Of a stretch of DNA of 64,000 nucleotides, positions 9,761 to 18,285 are shown one piece after another. Source of the stretch: an uncultured Porphyromonadaceae bacterium (lineage in GTDB: Bacteria; Bacteroidota; Bacteroidia; Bacteroidales; Muribaculaceae); the NCBI GenBank assembly GCA_937921035.1, contig CALEUL010000033.1, forward strand, positions 24,692 to 88,691. The letters are read 5' to 3'. Each line of letters opens with the position of its first letter. Positions within the stretch are counted from its first letter, which is position 1. The notes under the pieces are model-generated. The model searched no databases. It was not told the DNA's origin and was given only the letters and a program-made list of their open reading frames with translations. The position numbers were made by a program, and so were the translations under genes.

Positions 9761-10051
9761 ATTTTCGCCCATTTGGCCAAATTTTAACATTCTTTTATCA
9801 CTTTCAACGGCAACGCCTTGCAGGTATTAGCTGTTTTTTGTAATTTCGCTCCGAATTTTATATTTTGGTATTATGCGTTTGGTACGATTCCGCCTTTTAA
9901 AAGCTGTTATCTTCACGACCATACACCCATAGCAAATAACATAATTCTCTTATAATAAATTTTTTAGCCTCGATACATAGTCCAGACACAACTATAGTTA
10001 GAATATAATTGGCCTACAAGGCCCCGTTTAATCATTTTTTCACATCTCTTT
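9761..10051. other. Intergenic, AT-rich, no gene found
   Basis: These 291 bases separate the acyltransferase from the secreted protein gene. They are clearly more AT-rich than the flanking genes. I found no open frame with a plausible start, no strong hairpin with a T-run and no exact TAnnTTTG element. The 10052 gene may therefore have a variant promoter or a long leader. Confidence 0.4.
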
Positions 10052-11761
10052 ATGAAAAAAATTTTTACATCGATTTTTGCCGTGGCAGCCATGACGGTTT
10101 GCGCACAGCAATTACCTAATGTCGGTTTTGAAAACAATTGGGCAGACAACTACCCCTGGAACTCCGTGAGCGGCTGGGAGCTTTCCATGCGTCAGGCCGC
10201 AGGCACCATGAACCCCGATGTTCTAACAGACGACACCTATGGCATACAGCCCGAAGGATGGGTGATTTCGAATGTTGCCGGTGTCGTCAGCGAAAAAGAA
10301 CCTGAATACGGCGGCGGTTGGGGAGCTCTCGGAGCTACCCTCGTTGGTACACGCGTAGAAGGCAAGAACGGTGGTTATGCTGTTTGTCTTACCAACAACC
10401 CCAACCCTTTCATGGCCACTCAGGTTGTCCCCGGTTACATTACCTTAGGCACATCGTGGGCCACCAACACTCTCGACTGGGAGACTTTCTCGCCCGCAAA
10501 CAAAGACGGCGGTGTATTCGGCGGCATGGCATTCACCTATCGCCCCGACGCACTCGTATTCGACTACAAGATTAATCTTGCAGAAAGCGAAAACGAGCAC
10601 GCGTTCACAATGCTTGCATATTCTTGGAAAGGCACTTGGACACAGGCAGACGTTCCCGGCAACAACTCCATGTCCACCGAGACTGTGAAAGTTACAATGA
10701 TCGACCGCGACCGCAACATCCTCGGCATGCAGACAGCCCAGGGCGGCGAAATAACAAAAACCGATGACGCAGCGCTCATCGCCAAAGGTTACCAGCTTTT
10801 ACATCCCGCAGCTTCCTCAACCGATTGGGAAGTTTTCACTCTGCCCCTGGAATATTTCTCGGACGCAAATCCGGAAAAGGTGAATATTGTTATTGGAGCA
10901 AACAACGTATATGAAGACGTTCCCGTTATCAACGGCGACGCTATCGTTATCGACAATGTGCGTTTCGTTTACTACTCTCGCCTGGCTTCGCTCAGCGTTA
11001 ACGGCGCTGCCATCGAAGGCTTCGACAGCAACAAATACGAGTACATTCTCAATATCAACTGCCCCGACAACGCAGAAGCTATCTCCGCCGAACTGATGAA
11101 GTCCGCAAGCAACCCCGAATACACTGTCGAACTCAACAAAGAGACTGCAACCGCTACTGTTACAGTAACTAACAACAGCGGCGCCGACATTGACGACCTT
11201 GACGCACACACCTACACCATCAAGTTCGCAGGTGCTTCTGCCGAGACCGAAACTATCGGCGGCGTGCTCAGCATCTTCATGTTGGGCGACTTTATCGCAC
11301 AGGACCAGCCCGCAACCCTTGAATTTACAAGCACCGGTGCCAACACCTGCACAATCACTCTGCCTAACTTCATGCTCGACCTCGGCGGCGGCCCCGCTCC
11401 TTTAGGCGACATCGTAGTTACCGGCGTGAATATCGCAGAAGCTGGCGGCGTGAAGACTTACACCGGCCGTGTAGAGGGCATGCAGCTCCTCGGTGGCGAG
11501 CTTATTGCCGACGTAGACCTCACCGGCACAGTTGACGCCAGCGGCAAAGCCGATTTCAAGATTTCTGTTCTCTGGAGCGGCATCTCCATCGATGTTACCT
11601 TCACCGGCCAGACAAGCGGCATCGCTTCTGTCGAAGCAGAACTCAACGCTCCCGTTGAATACTATAATCTTAACGGCGTACGTGTATCCGAAGAAAATCT
11701 CACCTCCGGCCTCTACATCCGTCGCCAGGGCAACAAAGTTCAGAAAGTGATCGTGAAGTAA
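10052..11761 (+). CDS. Secreted calycin-like protein with T9SS-type C-terminal tail
   Basis: A 569-residue exported protein. A signal peptide (about 1-18, ending AVAAMTVCA) is followed by a putative carbohydrate metabolism (PCMD)-like beta-sandwich (about 20-300), recognised from NVGFENNW and the phrasing around WAT/DW motifs. A short Ig-like linker follows, then a calycin-like domain (about 385-525; GGVLSIFMLGDF, ANTCTITLPNFMLD). The last ~35 residues (YYNLNGVRV to KVIVK) match a type IX secretion type A sorting domain. It is probably on the cell surface or released. A strong terminator follows. The PCMD call is the least certain part. Confidence 0.75.
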   Translation: MKKIFTSIFAVAAMTVCAQQLPNVGFENNWADNYPWNSVSGWELSMRQAAGTMNPDVLTDDTYGIQPEGWVISNVAGVVSEKEPEYGGGWGALGATLVGTRVEGKNGGYAVCLTNNPNPFMATQVVPGYITLGTSWATNTLDWETFSPANKDGGVFGGMAFTYRPDALVFDYKINLAESENEHAFTMLAYSWKGTWTQADVPGNNSMSTETVKVTMIDRDRNILGMQTAQGGEITKTDDAALIAKGYQLLHPAASSTDWEVFTLPLEYFSDANPEKVNIVIGANNVYEDVPVINGDAIVIDNVRFVYYSRLASLSVNGAAIEGFDSNKYEYILNINCPDNAEAISAELMKSASNPEYTVELNKETATATVTVTNNSGADIDDLDAHTYTIKFAGASAETETIGGVLSIFMLGDFIAQDQPATLEFTSTGANTCTITLPNFMLDLGGGPAPLGDIVVTGVNIAEAGGVKTYTGRVEGMQLLGGELIADVDLTGTVDASGKADFKISVLWSGISIDVTFTGQTSGIASVEAELNAPVEYYNLNGVRVSEENLTSGLYIRRQGNKVQKVIVK

Positions 11762-11786
11762 CATTCACATTCACCATCATATCAGA

Positions 11787-11821
11787 CGGCATGCTCCAAC
11801 CGGCGCATGCCGCTTTTTTTG
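11787..11821 (+). terminator. Rho-independent terminator
   Basis: CGGCATGC (11787-11794) pairs perfectly with GCATGCCG (11805-11812) around a 10-base loop, followed by C and an eight-base-plus T run. It lies 26 bases after the calycin-like gene. Confidence 0.9.
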
Positions 11822-11860
11822 TTTGCTGTTATAAGAATTTTAAACTAACTTTACCGCGAT

Positions 11861-12622
11861 ATGACAACAGCCGAAGAACTACAGCGTATATTAACGTCGA
11901 TGGGCGATGAAGAACAGGCCCGTCAGCTCATGCGGTTCTTCAAGACCGGAGAAGGAGACTATGGCGAAGGCGACCGTTTTATTGGTCTTAGATGCCCCCA
12001 GACACGCGCAATCGTGAAAGAAGCCCGGCTCGACGTTCCGTTTTCCGAGATAGAAAAACTTCTGCATTCCCCCTGGCACGAAATACGGTTTGCCGGTTTT
12101 CAACTGCTCGTAGAGGAGATGAAGGCCGCATTGCCGCGAAAACGACAGACACCTACCGCCGGCGGACAGCGCCGCAGCGAGATTGCCCTATTCTTCCTTG
12201 AACACGCGCGCAAGGCCAACAACTGGGATCTTGTGGACATGACCTGCCCCAAGATTATTGGCGAATGGCTCCTCTACCCCGACGCCGACGGACATATGCC
12301 CGACCGACACATACTCGACACGCTCGTAGCAAGCGACAATCTGTGGGAACAACGCATCGGAATCATATCCACATGGAGGCTGATACGCGCCGGGCAGATC
12401 GACGACACACTGCGCCTGGCGCCCCAACTGCTAAATCACCCGCACGACCTCATCCATAAGGCCGTAGGCTGGATGCTCCGCGAGGTAGGCAAGCAGGACA
12501 TGGACGCGCTCACCGAATTCCTCGACACCTATTACAAAATCATGCACCGCACCACCCTGCGCTACGCTATAGAGAAGATGAACGTCGCCCAACGCATGTA
12601 CTGGCTGCACCGCCCCGTATAA
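11861..12622 (+). CDS. AlkD-like DNA alkylation repair protein
   Basis: A 253-residue all-helical protein built of HEAT-like repeats, typical of the AlkC/AlkD DNA glycosylases that remove alkylated purines such as 7-methylguanine and 3-methyladenine. The family segment NNWDLVDMTCP around residue 120 carries the Trp/Asp pair that lines the lesion pocket, and LWEQRIGIISTW supplies the conserved arginine. Length fits the family. It stands alone, with the upstream terminator at 11787-11821 and a hairpin region downstream. Confidence 0.88.
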   Translation: MTTAEELQRILTSMGDEEQARQLMRFFKTGEGDYGEGDRFIGLRCPQTRAIVKEARLDVPFSEIEKLLHSPWHEIRFAGFQLLVEEMKAALPRKRQTPTAGGQRRSEIALFFLEHARKANNWDLVDMTCPKIIGEWLLYPDADGHMPDRHILDTLVASDNLWEQRIGIISTWRLIRAGQIDDTLRLAPQLLNHPHDLIHKAVGWMLREVGKQDMDALTEFLDTYYKIMHRTTLRYAIEKMNVAQRMYWLHRPV

Positions 12623-12631
12623 GGCTCGACA

Positions 12632-12688
12632 AGTCCGGTAGTCCACCTGCCGGACTATGCTCAGCCCGAACCGTTTGTTCTTTCGGGC
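12632..12688 (+). terminator. Two hairpins after the alkylation-repair gene
   Basis: AGTCCGG/CCGGACT form a stem at 12632-12656. GCCCGAA/TTCGGGC form a second at 12664-12688, followed by GATTTT. The second is the more terminator-like, although its T-run is short and merges with the next promoter. Confidence 0.55.
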
Positions 12689-12697
12689 GATTTTGCG

Positions 12698-12705
12698 TAA
12701 TTTTG
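12698..12705 (+). promoter_or_regulatory. -7 promoter element of the BASS transporter gene
   Basis: TAATTTTG followed by CA. Transcription should begin near 12712, so an in-frame TTG start at 12703 would be at or before the transcript start. The ATG at 12724 is therefore preferred. Confidence 0.7.
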
Positions 12706-12723
12706 CAGAAAATTTCTAAGGTA

Positions 12724-13626
12724 ATGTCAATTACTTCCGCACAAAGGCGCATAAAGCCGTTCATGCTGCCCATAGCCATAATTTGCGGCTTCCTTTTCTA
12801 CAAACCCATTGCCGCGCTGCAATGGATGGTGCCGTACCTGATTTTCATAATGCTTTTTCTGACCTTCTGCCGCGTGCGTCCGCGCGATTTCAGAATGGAC
12901 AGAATGATATGGCTGCTTCTTGCCGAACAGATTATCGGTTCCGTTATTCTTTTCTATGCCATCCGCCCTTTCGGCCTGTCGCTGGCACAGTCGGCCATGC
13001 TTTGCGTGCTGTGCCCGACAGCAACAGCAGCACCGGTCGTTACAGGCATGCTCGGCGGCAGCATTGTCCGCGTGGCCTCCTACTCTATTGTCTGCAACAC
13101 AGCCGTAGCCATATTCGCTCCGTTCTTCTTTGTGGTTGCGAATCCCGGCGCCGACGTTGATTTCATGGCCGCATCATTAGCCATCGCCACAAAGCTCGCG
13201 CCAATGATAGTGCTGCCTCTCGCATCAGCCCTGCTGCTGTATATTTTTGTTCCGAAAGCACATGCTGCAATCGGTAAAGTGCAGGGCGTTTCGTTCTATC
13301 TGTGGGCGGTGTCGCTCTGCCTGGTTGTCGGAAAGGCAGTCGGATACATAATGTCGGAACCGCCGTCCGAAATACCACTTATGACAGCTATGGCTGTTGT
13401 CTCAGCCCTTATCTGCGTAGCACAGTTTGCAATAGGCCGCAAAATAGGTGCCGCGTGCGGCGACAAAATTTCCGCAGCCCAGGGCCTCGCACAGAAAAAC
13501 ACCGTCCTCGGCATCTGGATGGCCCTGAACTACCTCAACCCCGTTTCGTCGATTGGTGCCGCAGCCTACATTATATGGCAGAACCTTATAAACTCTCTCC
13601 AGCTGTTCTATAAATCGCGCAAATAA
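12724..13626 (+). CDS. Bile acid:sodium symporter (BASS) family transporter
   Basis: A 300-residue membrane protein with about nine to ten hydrophobic helices. The conserved segment CPTATAAPVVTGMLGG matches the crossover motif of BASS/SBF-type secondary transporters, and a second one is NPVSSIGAAAY near the C-terminus. Substrates in the family range from bile acids to small organic acids, so none is assigned. Start chosen from the promoter position. It is monocistronic, and a Crp-type regulator gene follows with its own promoter. Confidence 0.8.
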   Translation: MSITSAQRRIKPFMLPIAIICGFLFYKPIAALQWMVPYLIFIMLFLTFCRVRPRDFRMDRMIWLLLAEQIIGSVILFYAIRPFGLSLAQSAMLCVLCPTATAAPVVTGMLGGSIVRVASYSIVCNTAVAIFAPFFFVVANPGADVDFMAASLAIATKLAPMIVLPLASALLLYIFVPKAHAAIGKVQGVSFYLWAVSLCLVVGKAVGYIMSEPPSEIPLMTAMAVVSALICVAQFAIGRKIGAACGDKISAAQGLAQKNTVLGIWMALNYLNPVSSIGAAAYIIWQNLINSLQLFYKSRK

Positions 13627-13726
13627 CCCCTGCAACCGCCCTGCAAGAGCATTTCGGCTGAACCAAAGCCGCCACGGATATGTTAAAACATAAGAAGATA
13701 TATCTTATAAATATCCGGAAAAATGT

Positions 13727-13734
13727 TAAATTTG
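13727..13734 (+). promoter_or_regulatory. -7 promoter element of the Crp-family gene
   Basis: TAAATTTG followed by CA. It lies inside the first codons of the longest open frame (ATG at 13723), so that ATG cannot be the start if this promoter is used. The first ATG after the predicted transcript start is at 13768. Confidence 0.7.
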
Positions 13735-13767
13735 CAGAATAATACTACTAACACAAATACCTTGGCC

Positions 13768-14493
13768 ATGCCTACTATGTTCGAGCAGCTTATGAATCTA
13801 CCACTTTTTCGCGGCGCCTCGCACGAAAAGTTAGCGCAGATTGTGGGCCAGACAAAACTTCACTTTCTCAAATATCCCGAGGGAGAAACCATTATACGCG
13901 CCGGCGAAAGCTGTCAGCACCTGACATTTGTCCTTTCCGGCAAAGTCAGAGCGATAATAGAAAATAACAACGGCCGTTTTTCTGTCGGCCAGACTCTAAC
14001 AGCACCGGCCGTACTTTCTCCCGACTTCCTATATGGAAGATACACATCATTTCCCGCCGACATCACTGCTAAAAGCGACGTTTCCATTCTCAAGATTAGC
14101 AAAAACGACTATACGCGTATTTTGGCAAGCGACACTGTGTTCATGTTCAACTATCTCAACGCCGTTTCTGCCAATGCGCAGAAAGCCGTACACGGTCTGC
14201 TTTCCCTCACGACCGGAGAGATAGACGAACGTATCGCATTCTGGATAGCTGCCCTTACCCAGCCCGGAGGTACTGAAATTATTCTCAAATGCCGCAAACG
14301 CGACCTGTGTACGCTGTTCGGCACGCAAAGAAGCGCCTTTGAAGCAGGACTGATGTCTATGAAAGAACGAGGGCTTATCGATTATACCACCAACGAGCTC
14401 TCGGTTATCGACCGCGAAAAACTTATGGCTCTCCTCGTATACAACCACGAAGGCCCCGACGACACAGACAAAGATTACACATCTGCCGAATAA
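13768..14493 (+). CDS. Crp/Fnr family transcriptional regulator
   Basis: A 241-residue cytoplasmic regulator beginning MPTMFEQLMNLPLF, a typical start for Bacteroidales Crp-like proteins. A cyclic-nucleotide-binding-type beta-roll spans about 10-125 (YPEGETIIRAGESCQHLTFVLSGKV). A dimerisation helix and a winged helix-turn-helix follow (RDLCTLFGTQRSAFEAGL, about 190-215). The roll lacks an obvious intact cAMP phosphate-binding cassette, and no Fnr-like cysteine cluster is present, so the signal is unknown. Targets are not evident. MFEQ at 13777 is an alternative start. Confidence 0.85.
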   Translation: MPTMFEQLMNLPLFRGASHEKLAQIVGQTKLHFLKYPEGETIIRAGESCQHLTFVLSGKVRAIIENNNGRFSVGQTLTAPAVLSPDFLYGRYTSFPADITAKSDVSILKISKNDYTRILASDTVFMFNYLNAVSANAQKAVHGLLSLTTGEIDERIAFWIAALTQPGGTEIILKCRKRDLCTLFGTQRSAFEAGLMSMKERGLIDYTTNELSVIDREKLMALLVYNHEGPDDTDKDYTSAE

Positions 14494-14508
14494 TTCCAAA
14501 AAGCGACA

Positions 14509-14592
14509 AGAGAAAACGGAACCCATCTCACGATGCGTTCCGCTTTCTCTTTCTGTTCTCTTGAACAGTCGTGACTTGTTCTCTGTAGTCAC
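14509..14592 (+). terminator. Hairpin pair downstream of the Crp-family gene
   Basis: AGAGAAA-ACGGAAC (14509-14522) pairs with GTTCCG-CTTTCTCT (14537-14550), followed by a pyrimidine-rich TTCTGTTCTC. A second stem GTGACT/AGTCAC lies at 14571-14592. The rest of the gap to 14810 is AT-rich and otherwise contains only the promoter at 14777-14784. Confidence 0.6.
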
Positions 14593-14776
14593 TTTACTAA
14601 CCATTATAACTTGATGCAAAGGTACAAACTGATTCGACATAAACTTACGGAATACAACAATAAAATTTATATTTGGTAAATTATACAACACTAATTATCT
14701 GATTTTCAATAGGACGGGGTAAGTACAATATAAGTAAAAATATAAATGTAATTAAGTTATATTCCAAAAAAATTCG

Positions 14777-14784
14777 TAATTTTG
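14777..14784 (+). promoter_or_regulatory. -7 promoter element of the first DUF6377 regulator
   Basis: TAATTTTG followed by CA, 26 bases before the ATG at 14811. Confidence 0.7.
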
Positions 14785-14810
14785 CAAATCAACAAAACAG
14801 AATTACATCT

Positions 14811-16376
14811 ATGAAAAGATACATTTCCACCATACTTGCAATGTTTGCGCTTCTTACTGCCTCAGCCGCTCTGAACGACAGCAATCTTGTGTTGCTAAAA
14901 AAAGCGGAAAAAGCTTTCGCCAACGTTGACGCGCAAAAAAACATGCGACGCATAGAAATAGACTCGCTGCTGAAACAGCGCAACGCAATGGAATCGTCGC
15001 TCAACAGAGTGTTGCTTACAGAGAAAATTGCCGACATGTACCGTCTCGAGAGAATAGACTCAGCCCTCCACTTCTGGAAACTGGCCGGTATGGAAGCTAG
15101 CATGCTGCAGTTCAGCGATAAAAGCATACAGTTGCAGATGAGATACCTGTCGCATTTTCCGCTCGCGGCCCCAGGAGTCGAAGCTGTTAATGAATTCAAA
15201 AGCATAGACCAGAGCACACTCAGTGCCGATACAAAGAAAAGCTACTGGTACAACTTAGCCAGACTGTTGTTTTATGTGCAGGAGAGTTTTCCCGACGGCG
15301 AACTGCGGCAACGATATCGCAGCCGCACAATACAAGCCATTGATTCACTGCTACCTACACTCAATCCAGCCGGACCGGAGTACTCGTCCTTCATAGGCAT
15401 GCGCTACCTGATGCTCGAGGATGAATCAATGGCCGTTGCCACATTTCTGGAAACATTGCCAAAGATCAGCGAGACATCCGAGGGTTACGACATTGCCATG
15501 AAAGTGATTTTCAACTACTATGCGCGGCATCCCGACGCCGCACAGACATATCTGGGCAAACTGCTGGAATATAACATCGCGTATCTGAAAAAGGGTATCG
15601 TCAAAAGCAAGCCTCTGGCCGAAGCCGGACGCCTGCTCTACGAAAACGGGCACCGCAGAACAGGCAAAAACCTGATGCTTACGGCAATGGCTACCGATAA
15701 TACCGACGACTCGTTCTGGGATACCGGCTTCTCGAGCTATATAAGGTATCTGAACGACCGCAGCACCGCCGTAAGAACCTGGATAGCAGTTATTATTGGC
15801 ATAATGGCTGTCATAATCGCAGCACTGACTACCATAATAATAATAGGACGCCGCAAACACAAACGCACTATCACCACACTTAAAGAGAGCATCGAAAAGG
15901 AAGAACTGAGTACCGCCGAACTCAACCAGGTTGTAGACGGGATAAAGCAACTGATGTACGTATCGCATGATATTCTTGCCGAAAACAACACATATATCAA
16001 CCGCAAGTTCAAGGCCGGGCTGATAAAAGACCTTTTCAACGAGATAGGCGACGGCACCTTCGCGAACCGCCAGAAAGAACAATTCTTCACTGCCTTCGAC
16101 GATATATTCCTATCATTCTTTCCGGATTTTGTGGATCAGCTGAACAAACTGTTCACTCCCGGCAAAGAATTGGAACTGCTGCCGGGCAACCGCCTTACGC
16201 CGGAACTTAGAATCGCCGCATACATGCGCCTCGGAATAACAGACGCCCAGAAGCTATCGGAACAGATGAATCTTTCCATCAATACAATCTACACATACCG
16301 CAACCGGCTGCGCGGACGGGCTGCCGAACGCGATAATTTTGAGAAAAATGTGATGAATCTACACCCGAAAGGTTAG
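14811..16376 (+). CDS. DUF6377 membrane regulator (TPR, TM, C-terminal HTH), copy 1
   Basis: 521 residues. A signal peptide (MKRYISTILAMFALLTASA) leads into a TPR-like helical periplasmic region (about 20-315). One transmembrane helix follows at about 322-345 (WIAVIIGIMAVIIAALTTIII), then a coiled segment and a cytoplasmic helix-turn-helix (TPELRIAAYMRLG, LSINTIYTYRNRLRGRA; about 462-510). This layout would sense something in the periplasm and bind DNA directly across the membrane. The family is widespread in Bacteroidales but poorly characterised. It is monocistronic. A relative lies at 33920-35458. Confidence 0.82.
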   Translation: MKRYISTILAMFALLTASAALNDSNLVLLKKAEKAFANVDAQKNMRRIEIDSLLKQRNAMESSLNRVLLTEKIADMYRLERIDSALHFWKLAGMEASMLQFSDKSIQLQMRYLSHFPLAAPGVEAVNEFKSIDQSTLSADTKKSYWYNLARLLFYVQESFPDGELRQRYRSRTIQAIDSLLPTLNPAGPEYSSFIGMRYLMLEDESMAVATFLETLPKISETSEGYDIAMKVIFNYYARHPDAAQTYLGKLLEYNIAYLKKGIVKSKPLAEAGRLLYENGHRRTGKNLMLTAMATDNTDDSFWDTGFSSYIRYLNDRSTAVRTWIAVIIGIMAVIIAALTTIIIIGRRKHKRTITTLKESIEKEELSTAELNQVVDGIKQLMYVSHDILAENNTYINRKFKAGLIKDLFNEIGDGTFANRQKEQFFTAFDDIFLSFFPDFVDQLNKLFTPGKELELLPGNRLTPELRIAAYMRLGITDAQKLSEQMNLSINTIYTYRNRLRGRAAERDNFEKNVMNLHPKG

Positions 16377-16506
16377 ACAATTTCTTATATTTCAAGAACA
16401 CGACTGCGCAGCTACCAAACTGATTAACAGGCATTTTTAATAATATCAAATCTGGATTTACTTATATTATACCAATACATAGTGTATTCGGGCAATAGAG
16501 TGGTGT

Positions 16507-16645
16507 TAACTTTGCAACGTAAATGATTAAGAAGGTCTAAGGTTTAAGGTACATTATAGTTCTTATTAGAAAGTAAAAAGGATTAATGGTTTTAGGTATT
16601 TAGTGTTAGAAGAATCAAGCAGCCGCCCGAGAGGAGCGGCTGCTT
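16507..16645 (+). ncRNA. Possible small RNA or orphan leader
   Basis: A TAACTTTG -7 element (16507-16514) is followed by about 100 AT-rich bases without a credible reading frame, then the strong hairpin at 16617-16645. The first part contains three 7-base units of the form AAGGTN-TA (16531-16551). The hairpin lacks a T-run on this strand, and no gene follows on the plus strand for 1.6 kb. It could be a small RNA, a remnant leader, or chance. Confidence 0.35.
16617..16645. terminator. Strong hairpin at the end of the MptE-like gene
   Basis: AAGCAGCCGC (16617-16626) and GCGGCTGCTT (16636-16645) pair perfectly over 10 bp with a 9-base loop. It lies 22 bases beyond the minus-strand stop at 16668 and could end transcription from either side. 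Neither flank has a clean T-run. Confidence 0.65.
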
Positions 16646-16667
16646 GGCTGATTAAAGTACCTTTATA

Positions 16668-17501
16668 TCACAGAATATCTTCGGCTTTCTTCCTTTCGAA
16701 AGCATCGATAAAACTTCCGGGCGTCGCATTTATTATTTTTACACCACGGCTCGCTGCGTATGCGGCGATATCATGGTAGCTTTTGAAAGCCACAGCAAAA
16801 CTCTCCACAATCTGGTGCAGACGGTAGTTGCGGTAATCGTGGCGAACGCGAGCCTTCTCATCCTCTCCGTCCTTATAGAAGTGCGGCTGTATAGAAACCA
16901 CCTCATTGTCGTCGGTAACGCTCAGCGTCTGCATCCACGAATGGTCGGCACCCGTAACGATTATTTCCTTATATCCCATTGCAATTCCCAACATAATCGA
17001 CGGGATAAGCACATTGCGGGGACGCGGCATTCCGGCGCCCCGGCGATAAAGAAAATGCGTAAGCGGCGCAAAACCCTCCATACCTACGGCATTGAACGTG
17101 CGCAGCGCACAATTCGGGTAGAGCCTGCGAGCCGCCGCGGCAAATCGTACAGGCACAAGCAGCGTCATCGGCCAGTCTGCCGACGCCAGTCCGGCACGCA
17201 GTCTGGCCAGGTTGGCGTCGCTGCTGTTGTCGCCAAAGAAATAAGGATCGGCAAGGACATAATAGCGCGGCTTAAGTTCACGGAACTCCGGCGTCATAGC
17301 CGCGAAATTGACGGCAAGGGTCGGCGCTGACATCAGCAGTTTGCGGTGCTCGGCGATAGTCGTTGCCAGTGAAGGACCATTGGCCATGATAATCAGCCTA
17401 CCGCCCTCGGGCTTCTCGCGGTTCGCCGTCGCCGGACGCGACTGGAGCACAAACTTCGCAAGCGATTTGACACTTTGGAATATATTATCGGCAGTATTCA
17501 T
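16668..17501 (-). CDS. MptE-like / DUF115-type Rossmann protein
   Basis: 277 residues. The phrase IIMANGPSLATTI near residue 37 is the N/G-GPSL signature of the 6-hydroxymethylpterin diphosphokinase MptE-like / DUF115 family, which also includes sialyltransferase-like and motility-associated proteins. A second conserved stretch is MGYKEIIVTGADHSWM. In Bacteroidales these genes sit in glycan or surface contexts, and a pterin role is unlikely here. It is downstream of, and close to, the epimerase-like gene (3-base gap), so the two probably act together. Confidence 0.7.
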   Translation of the reverse strand: MNTADNIFQSVKSLAKFVLQSRPATANREKPEGGRLIIMANGPSLATTIAEHRKLLMSAPTLAVNFAAMTPEFRELKPRYYVLADPYFFGDNSSDANLARLRAGLASADWPMTLLVPVRFAAAARRLYPNCALRTFNAVGMEGFAPLTHFLYRRGAGMPRPRNVLIPSIMLGIAMGYKEIIVTGADHSWMQTLSVTDDNEVVSIQPHFYKDGEDEKARVRHDYRNYRLHQIVESFAVAFKSYHDIAAYAASRGVKIINATPGSFIDAFERKKAEDIL

Positions 17502-17504
17502 TTT

Positions 17505-18185
17505 TCAAAGGCTTGATTCATCATAGACATGCGTCCGCAGATACGCGCACACAGGCGTAGGAGTAAATTCCACGGCAGCCTTCAGTGCCTCGCAGCTGAA
17601 ACGCTCGTCGGAGCTGTAATAATCATAGCGACGCCCGTAGAACCACTTTGCGAACAGCTGTTGCGGTCGCGTGCTGATATTGGAAATGCGCTTGTTGTCC
17701 ATGCGGAAAGCAAGCGCCTCGGCAAGGTCGTGCAGAAGCGGATCGGTATCGTCGGTGATGTTGAATACCCTCCCTTGCAGCGATGCCGCATCCGTTTTTA
17801 GCAGCATGGCAACCACCGCGGCGATATCAACCGCATGCACAACGCTCTTACGAGCCTCGTTGCCCGGAAAATGGAAGAACCGGCCGCGGTAAATATCCTC
17901 AGCAAGGCGCCGCATGGCACCGGTCATACCCGTGCCGACAATCGGCGCAGCCCGTAATATAACGCCATCGGGATAAGCCTTGAGGAACCCGGCCTCACGC
18001 ATGGCCCATATAGAATCTGTGCGGTGCGGCGCGTCCTCTGCAAGGATGGACGCGCTGTCGGGTTCATATATATCGGTGCTGGACACCATCACGGCCAATG
18101 GGGGCGGATTCTTACCCACCTCCCGTTCAACGTAAGGCAACAGGAACTCGCTGTCTGGAGCATGAAATACAAAACTGTCGGGCAT
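17505..18185 (-). CDS. NAD-dependent epimerase/dehydratase-like protein without its N-terminal nucleotide-binding motif
   Basis: 226 residues that align with the middle and C-terminal parts of extended SDR epimerases: VMVSSTDIYEP (the SS/T stretch), RAAPIVGTGM, SVVHAVDIAAVVAMLL, GRVFNITDD. The N-terminal GxxGxxG dinucleotide fold is absent, and the YxxxK pair is lost (SIWAMRE at the expected place). The promoter at 18214-18221 leaves no room for a longer N-terminus. It may be a non-catalytic partner of the MptE-like protein encoded three bases downstream, or use another mechanism. Confidence 0.7.
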   Translation of the reverse strand: MPDSFVFHAPDSEFLLPYVEREVGKNPPPLAVMVSSTDIYEPDSASILAEDAPHRTDSIWAMREAGFLKAYPDGVILRAAPIVGTGMTGAMRRLAEDIYRGRFFHFPGNEARKSVVHAVDIAAVVAMLLKTDAASLQGRVFNITDDTDPLLHDLAEALAFRMDNKRISNISTRPQQLFAKWFYGRRYDYYSSDERFSCEALKAAVEFTPTPVCAYLRTHVYDESSL

Positions 18186-18213
18186 AGCTGAATATTTGTA
18201 CTTGTTTCTCGCA

Positions 18214-18221
18214 CAAAATTA
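18214..18221 (-). promoter_or_regulatory. -7 promoter element of the epimerase-like gene
   Basis: TAATTTTG on the minus strand, 29 bases before the ATG at 18185. It is divergent from the glsA promoter about 45 bases away. Confidence 0.65.
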
Positions 18222-18264
18222 CAAAAAACTTGGCCGCGAGGCCTAAAAACTGCGCGGAATTTAA

Positions 18265-18272
18265 TAATTTTG
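18265..18272 (+). promoter_or_regulatory. -7 promoter element of the glsA operon
   Basis: TAATTTTG followed by CA, only 14 bases before the ATG at 18286, so the leader is very short. Confidence 0.7.
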
Positions 18273-18285
18273 CACTTTATACGAC

